A DNA stretch of 9,258 nucleotides. It comes from Pseudomonadales bacterium (GTDB lineage: Bacteria; Pseudomonadota; Gammaproteobacteria; Pseudomonadales; Azotimanducaceae). Position 1 is the stretch's first letter. Each line of letters starts with the position of its first letter. The DNA lies in the NCBI GenBank assembly GCA_021295935.1, contig JAGWBL010000041.1, forward strand, positions 1,732 to 10,989, written 5' to 3'. Under the pieces are notes generated by a model. It worked only from the letters and a program-made list of their open reading frames with translations. It searched no databases and had not been told where the DNA came from. Positions 6,242 to 9,258 of this stretch are shown here, piece after piece. The position numbers were made by a program, and so were the translations under genes.

Positions 6242-7668
6242 GCCAGGTACCTCAATCCCTTCAGGAGGTCGCCCATCGTGGTGAGTGTGGTCGCTCGCTG
6301 TTCCTCCAGCTCATTCGCGGCAGTGGCATACTTTTCCCACAGATTCTCGGCGGCTCGCACCAGTACCCGCTTCTCCGCATTGAGGTAGCGGTCCAGCTCG
6401 GCGAGGGCGATGTCGTAGATCTTCTCCAGGATCAGCCGGCGGGCATGGGCCTCGCTGATCCGGCCGCCGATCGCCTTGAGCACCGCGTCAGTCCGGGCCA
6501 GTCGGACATTCAGCGATTCCTTGTCCTTGTGGAGCGCGGTGATGGTCTTCTTGTCGGCCTTCTTCTTCGGATCCAACCCCGCAAGACGGTCATTGGCCTG
6601 CGCGATCAGCGCCTGGGTCCCGGCCTTGAACTCGCCGGACCCGAGGCGCTTGAGCTCGAGCTTGAATTCCAGCTCCGCAGCCTTTTCCTTCAGCGTTGCC
6701 CTGGCGTTCCTGATCCGCTTCTCGATGGCCTTGATGGCCTTGTCTTGGTCCGTGAGGTTCTTGAGTTCCTTCCTGGCGGAATCGCCGGCGCTGTCTTTCA
6801 GGTCGTCAATGAGCGCCTTGAGAGCCTTCTTGATGACGGCGGCGCTGACTTTCTGGTCCTCGTCGGGCTCGTAGCCACTGACCTCCTGGGCGGTCTCGAC
6901 GGCCTCGGCCAGTTCGCCCTGAGCTTCGGCGATGGTTGCCTCGAGCGCCTCAATGGCGTCGGCTTCGGCCTGGAAGAATTCGGCGATGACGTAGTCATCT
7001 GGGATCAGGGAGTGGTGCCAGCCGGTCGAGACTATGGTCTTGAGATCAAAGCGGATCTGCTGCCACCAGTTGACGAAGACGCCAGCGCTCTTGAACTCGT
7101 CGAGCACGTCCAGCGGCACGAGCTTTGCCTTGAGGGTGGTGAGCAGCTCGTAGCGGACCTCGGGCATCTTCTTGCCGCCGTTACTCGCATGCTGGAGTTT
7201 GGCGAAGTCGTCCCTTGCGACAGTCCACCAAGATTCGAGCGCGTCGTGGTGCCGCGCGAGGGTGCCCAGCACGGCCGAGTCCGCTTCGAGCGTGGACTTG
7301 ATGGCGGACTTGGCGTCGATGGGCTCGCGAAAGGCGAGGTAGGCGGGACGCTCGGGTTTGAAGAGAGTAGCCGTGTCGACGCCGAACTTGGCGAAGTCGT
7401 CCGCGCGCGCAGCAATCTCCACCTCGGGAATTCCGCCGATGAGGTGCGCCTGGACATCCTCCGGTTCGGGGTCGGGCGTATTGTCCACGTAGCGGCGGAT
7501 GTTTAGGTTGTAGTCGTGAATGTCCACGATCTCGGACTTAGGCACGAGGCGCGAGTACTTGGGCAACTCGCGCTTGTGAGTGAAGACGAAATCGATCTTC
7601 TCGATGTCCTCCGGGCGAAGCCTGTTCTGGTTCTTGCCCTCCGCGGAGGACCCTATCCTTGAATTCAT
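6238..7668 (-). CDS. hsdM: HsdM C-terminal part (frameshifted fragment of the type I methyltransferase subunit)
   Basis: This frame carries the second half of HsdM after a frameshift. Real homology begins at Ala9 (base 7644) with AEGKNQNRLRPEDIEKIDFV, then DYNLNIRRYVDNTP (52-65) and EDVQAHLIGGIPE (70-82). These are the conserved segments that follow the methylase domain in long-form HsdM proteins. Residues from about 230 to 430 are rich in Ala, Lys, Glu and Leu and look like a long coiled coil, probably for contact with HsdS or HsdR. The stop overlaps the hsdS ATG (ATGA). The ATG at 7668 is an out-of-frame codon inside the upstream half, so the first eight residues (MNSRIGSS) are an artefact of the shift. 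Re-initiation could make this fragment, but without the SAM-binding and catalytic motifs it would not methylate DNA. Confidence 0.88.
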   Translation of the reverse strand: MNSRIGSSAEGKNQNRLRPEDIEKIDFVFTHKRELPKYSRLVPKSEIVDIHDYNLNIRRYVDNTPDPEPEDVQAHLIGGIPEVEIAARADDFAKFGVDTATLFKPERPAYLAFREPIDAKSAIKSTLEADSAVLGTLARHHDALESWWTVARDDFAKLQHASNGGKKMPEVRYELLTTLKAKLVPLDVLDEFKSAGVFVNWWQQIRFDLKTIVSTGWHHSLIPDDYVIAEFFQAEADAIEALEATIAEAQGELAEAVETAQEVSGYEPDEDQKVSAAVIKKALKALIDDLKDSAGDSARKELKNLTDQDKAIKAIEKRIRNARATLKEKAAELEFKLELKRLGSGEFKAGTQALIAQANDRLAGLDPKKKADKKTITALHKDKESLNVRLARTDAVLKAIGGRISEAHARRLILEKIYDIALAELDRYLNAEKRVLVRAAENLWEKYATAANELEEQRATTLTTMGDLLKGLRYLA

Positions 7669-8881
7669 CGGGCTTGTTCTTGTTGCAGACTAGCACGCAG
7701 GCGGGGATGCCCGTGCCGTAGAAGAGCCCGGGCGGCAGGCTGACAATGCCCTCGATACAGTCGTCGTTGATGAACAGCTCGCGAATGAGCTTTTCCTTAC
7801 CACCACGGAACAGGACCCCGTGCGGCATGATCGTCGCCATGCGGCCGTTGAGCTTTAGACTGGCAAGCATGTGTTGCACGAACATCAGGTCCGCCTTCTT
7901 GCCGGTCTCCGGGCACCACTCGCGAAATCGACTGGGGAACTTCATGCTCGCGCGGCTGTAGTTCTGCGAGAACGGCGGGTTGGCGAGCACACGGTCGAAC
8001 TTCCGAATCTGCCCATTGTCGAGGATGAGCGGGTCCTCCAGCGTGTCCCCGTTCTCGATGGTGGATCGGGTGATGTTGTGGAGGATCATGTTCATGATGC
8101 AAATCGACCAGACCGTGCCGTTGGAGTCCTGGCCGTAGAGGGCGAGGTCGTCGGCGTTCTGGCCTTGCTCTTCCACGTACTGGTGGGCCTGAATGAGGAA
8201 TCCACCGGAACCGACCGAGGGGTCGTACTGGGTCAGCTGGACGAGCAGGTGGACGACTTCGCCGGGGGTATAGAATTCGCCACCTTTCTTCCCAGCGCTG
8301 TCGGCGAAGTACTTGATGAGGTATTCGTAAGCGGCGCCGAGCAGGTCGGGGAACTCGAAGTTGTCGTTGACGAGGACGAACCCGGGCTGGCTGAAGTGGT
8401 CGAGCAAGTCTTTCCACTTCTGGTCCGGGATCTTGGTCTTGCCCTTCACCGCGTTGAAGTCGATGTTGTTCTTCAGCACCCCGGCGAGCGCATCGTTCTC
8501 GTCCTCAATGGCCGCGATGGCCTTGTTGAGCATGTTGCCGATGTCGTGCTTGAGGTCCTTCATGGCCGGCACGAGATCGCCGTTGTCGTCTCGCCAGGAC
8601 GCGTGCCAACGGGCTCTGGCGGGAACAAAGAAGGTCTCTCCGTAGGAAATCTTGTCCTCAAGCAGGTCGGCGACGAGGTCCGGCTGTTCTCGGAGATGTG
8701 CGAAGGTCTTCGTTCGGAGTTGCTCGCGTTTGCAGTCGAACTCGTCGGAGAGCCGCTTCAGGAACAGCATGCCGAAAATGAACTCCTTGAATTCCGAGGC
8801 ATCCATCTTTCCGCGCAGGATGTCGGCGGCCTTAAGTAAGAAGGACTCAAGCTGGGCGAGGGTGATCTTCTCCTGATTCAT
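7538..8881 (-). CDS. hsdM: HsdM N-terminal part (N6-adenine methylase domain), frameshifted
   Basis: This is the methyltransferase subunit, which transfers a methyl group from SAM to adenine in the HsdS target. I place the start at ATG 8881 because AGAGGG lies 8 nt upstream and the family-like sequence begins MNQEKITLAQLESFL; an ATG at 8914 would add 11 residues but has a poor site. In numbering from 8881: HsdM N-terminal helical domain (about 9-50), GGEFYTP (200-206), SAM motif I DPSVGSGGFL (220-229), catalytic motif ANPPF (300-304), and LPPGLFYGTGIPACVLVCNK (about 382-401). After VL at residue 412 (base 7646) the frame leaves the family sequence and runs 35 unrelated codons to a stop. The family's FINADRE(Y/F) segment is missing there, giving a net loss of about 23 nt. 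Upstream, the stretch between YTP and DPSVGSGG is 13 residues, where about 20 is usual. As written, HsdM is probably inactive. Confidence 0.9.
   Translation of the reverse strand: MNQEKITLAQLESFLLKAADILRGKMDASEFKEFIFGMLFLKRLSDEFDCKREQLRTKTFAHLREQPDLVADLLEDKISYGETFFVPARARWHASWRDDNGDLVPAMKDLKHDIGNMLNKAIAAIEDENDALAGVLKNNIDFNAVKGKTKIPDQKWKDLLDHFSQPGFVLVNDNFEFPDLLGAAYEYLIKYFADSAGKKGGEFYTPGEVVHLLVQLTQYDPSVGSGGFLIQAHQYVEEQGQNADDLALYGQDSNGTVWSICIMNMILHNITRSTIENGDTLEDPLILDNGQIRKFDRVLANPPFSQNYSRASMKFPSRFREWCPETGKKADLMFVQHMLASLKLNGRMATIMPHGVLFRGGKEKLIRELFINDDCIEGIVSLPPGLFYGTGIPACVLVCNKNKPDEFKDRVLRGGQEPEQASPGGHREDRFRLHSQARVAQVLAPRA
7641..7650 (-). other. Frameshift or deletion junction in hsdM
   Basis: The upstream frame is clearly HsdM through GTC CTC (Val-Leu, ending at 7646). 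The downstream frame is clearly HsdM from GCG GAG GGC (Ala-Glu-Gly, starting at 7644). A single C separates them. Related HsdM proteins have about eight residues here (FINADRE plus an aromatic), so about 23 nt appear deleted, shifting the frame. Confidence 0.75.
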
Positions 8882-8889
8882 CTTCTGAT

Positions 8890-8895
8890 CCCTCT
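8890..8895 (-). promoter_or_regulatory. Ribosome binding site of hsdM
   Basis: AGAGGG lies 8 nt before the ATG at 8881 and overlaps the TGA stop of the upstream gene (8897-8895). This supports 8881 over 8914 as the hsdM start and suggests that ribosomes ending the upstream gene restart on hsdM. Confidence 0.55.
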
Positions 8896-9258
8896 CACGC
8901 TTCCGCCCCTTCATTTCCCATTTGCTTTTCGAATGCCTGCCGAACCAGACTCATCACATATGGCAATTTCTCCGGCTTGCTTAAGCCCACCTCTACATCG
9001 CCGTTTCCCCACCGACCAAGGTTGGTGACCTCGTTGGCCAGACCTTTTGGATCATGAAGCTCGTGGAATTGCATATTGAGCGACAGGCAGAGGCGGCTTT
9101 TTTTGGTGCACTATGTCTACGAAGTTGGTTTTCCGCGTTAGTTTCACGATGGCCTGAACCACTCCGTGATTTTCGGAGACTCTCTCGTATAAGTCAGATC
9201 ACCTTGGCCCACTCTCAATATTGAAAAACTGTGGTAGCGTTGCCGTCCATCTCAATGA
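8895..9258 (-). pseudogene. 3' end of a DUF5655-like gene upstream of hsdM, with stop and frameshift
   Basis: The minus strand here encodes the C-terminus of a protein I match from memory to DUF5655-type proteins, which are often found next to type I R-M genes; their function is not established. From 9110 to the stop at 8897-8895 one frame reads KKSRLCLSLNMQFHELHDP, then LGRWGNGDVEVGL and YVMSLVRQAFEKQMG, a coherent conserved ending. Upstream of the run of seven A (9104-9098) the coherent sequence continues in another frame (KLTRKTNFVDIVHQKK and, before it, SDLYERVSENHG). The run therefore contains a frameshift: six or nine A would restore one frame. That upstream frame also has an in-frame TGA at 9201-9199. 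The rest of the gene lies outside the window. The stop lies 13 nt before the hsdM ATG, so it was probably the preceding operon gene. Confidence 0.6.

Noticed and set aside
6172..7506. A 444-codon plus-strand open frame opposite hsdM
   Set aside because: It lies antisense to clearly conserved HsdM and HsdS sequence. Its low-complexity Leu/Gly/Val/Asp composition is typical of the mirror frame of GC-rich coding DNA.
7871..8839. A 322-codon plus-strand open frame opposite the HsdM methylase domain
   Set aside because: It is a shadow of the GC-rich hsdM frame. Its Val/Glu/Leu-rich sequence has no recognisable motif or ribosome binding site.
9098..9104. Programmed -1 frameshift at A-AAA-AAG in the upstream gene
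   Set aside because: The heptamer resembles the dnaX slippery site, but a -1 shift leads into the wrong frame; the conserved continuation needs +1. An indel in the A run is simpler.
9164..9182. Short inverted repeat CTCCG/CGGAG near the right edge
   Set aside because: It is only 5 bp with a 7-nt loop, lies inside the degraded coding remnant, and has no T-run; it is likely chance.
1..9258. CRISPR arrays, insertion sequences, attachment sites
   Set aside because: I saw no regularly spaced repeats, no transposase sequence and no terminal inverted repeats or target duplications in the window.

Overview
This 9.3-kb window is a bacterial anti-phage defence island. All genes supported here are on the minus strand, so the order of transcription runs from high to low coordinates. 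The DNA is GC-rich and uses the standard code: TGG is the normal Trp codon, and the intact genes whose ends lie in the window stop at TGA. This suggests a GC-rich bacterium, possibly a proteobacterium, but no feature fixes the taxon.

In transcription order: (1) 9258-8895, the 3' end of a DUF5655-like gene, damaged by an in-frame TGA and a frameshift at a run of seven A; (2) 8881-6238, hsdM, the methyltransferase subunit of a long-form type I restriction-modification (R-M) system, split into two overlapping frames by what looks like a 23-nt deletion, with a second, in-frame loss of about 7 codons just before the SAM-binding motif; (3) 6241-4955, an intact hsdS specificity gene with two target-recognition domains; (4) 4958-4710, an unrecognised 82-residue protein; (5) 4713-3910, hamA (DUF1837, PD-(D/E)xK nuclease of Hachiman), interrupted by one in-frame TGA between the catalytic Asp and the Glu-x-Lys; (6) 3913-725, an intact hamB Ski2-like SF2 helicase; (7) 580-1, the first 193 codons of hsdR, which runs off the window.

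The window is therefore a type I R-M operon with a Hachiman cassette, plus one small unknown gene, between hsdS and hsdR. Four successive junctions (hsdM/hsdS, hsdS/82-aa gene, 82-aa gene/hamA, hamA/hamB) are 4-nt ATGA overlaps, so translation is probably coupled along the chain. The chain breaks only before hsdR, which follows a 144-nt spacer. HsdM, HsdS and HsdR would form the SAM-dependent methylation and ATP-dependent restriction complex. HamA and HamB would form a separate nuclease-helicase pair sensing damaged or foreign DNA.

The main oddity is that the upstream gene, hsdM and hamA all carry lesions while hsdS, hamB and the visible part of hsdR are open. Either the island is decaying (or phase-silenced), or the sequence contains errors. 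The conserved R-M segments prefer G/C-ending codons much more than the HsdS recognition domains and the Hachiman cassette do, which points to modular acquisition. All system components except the 82-residue gene belong to known families.
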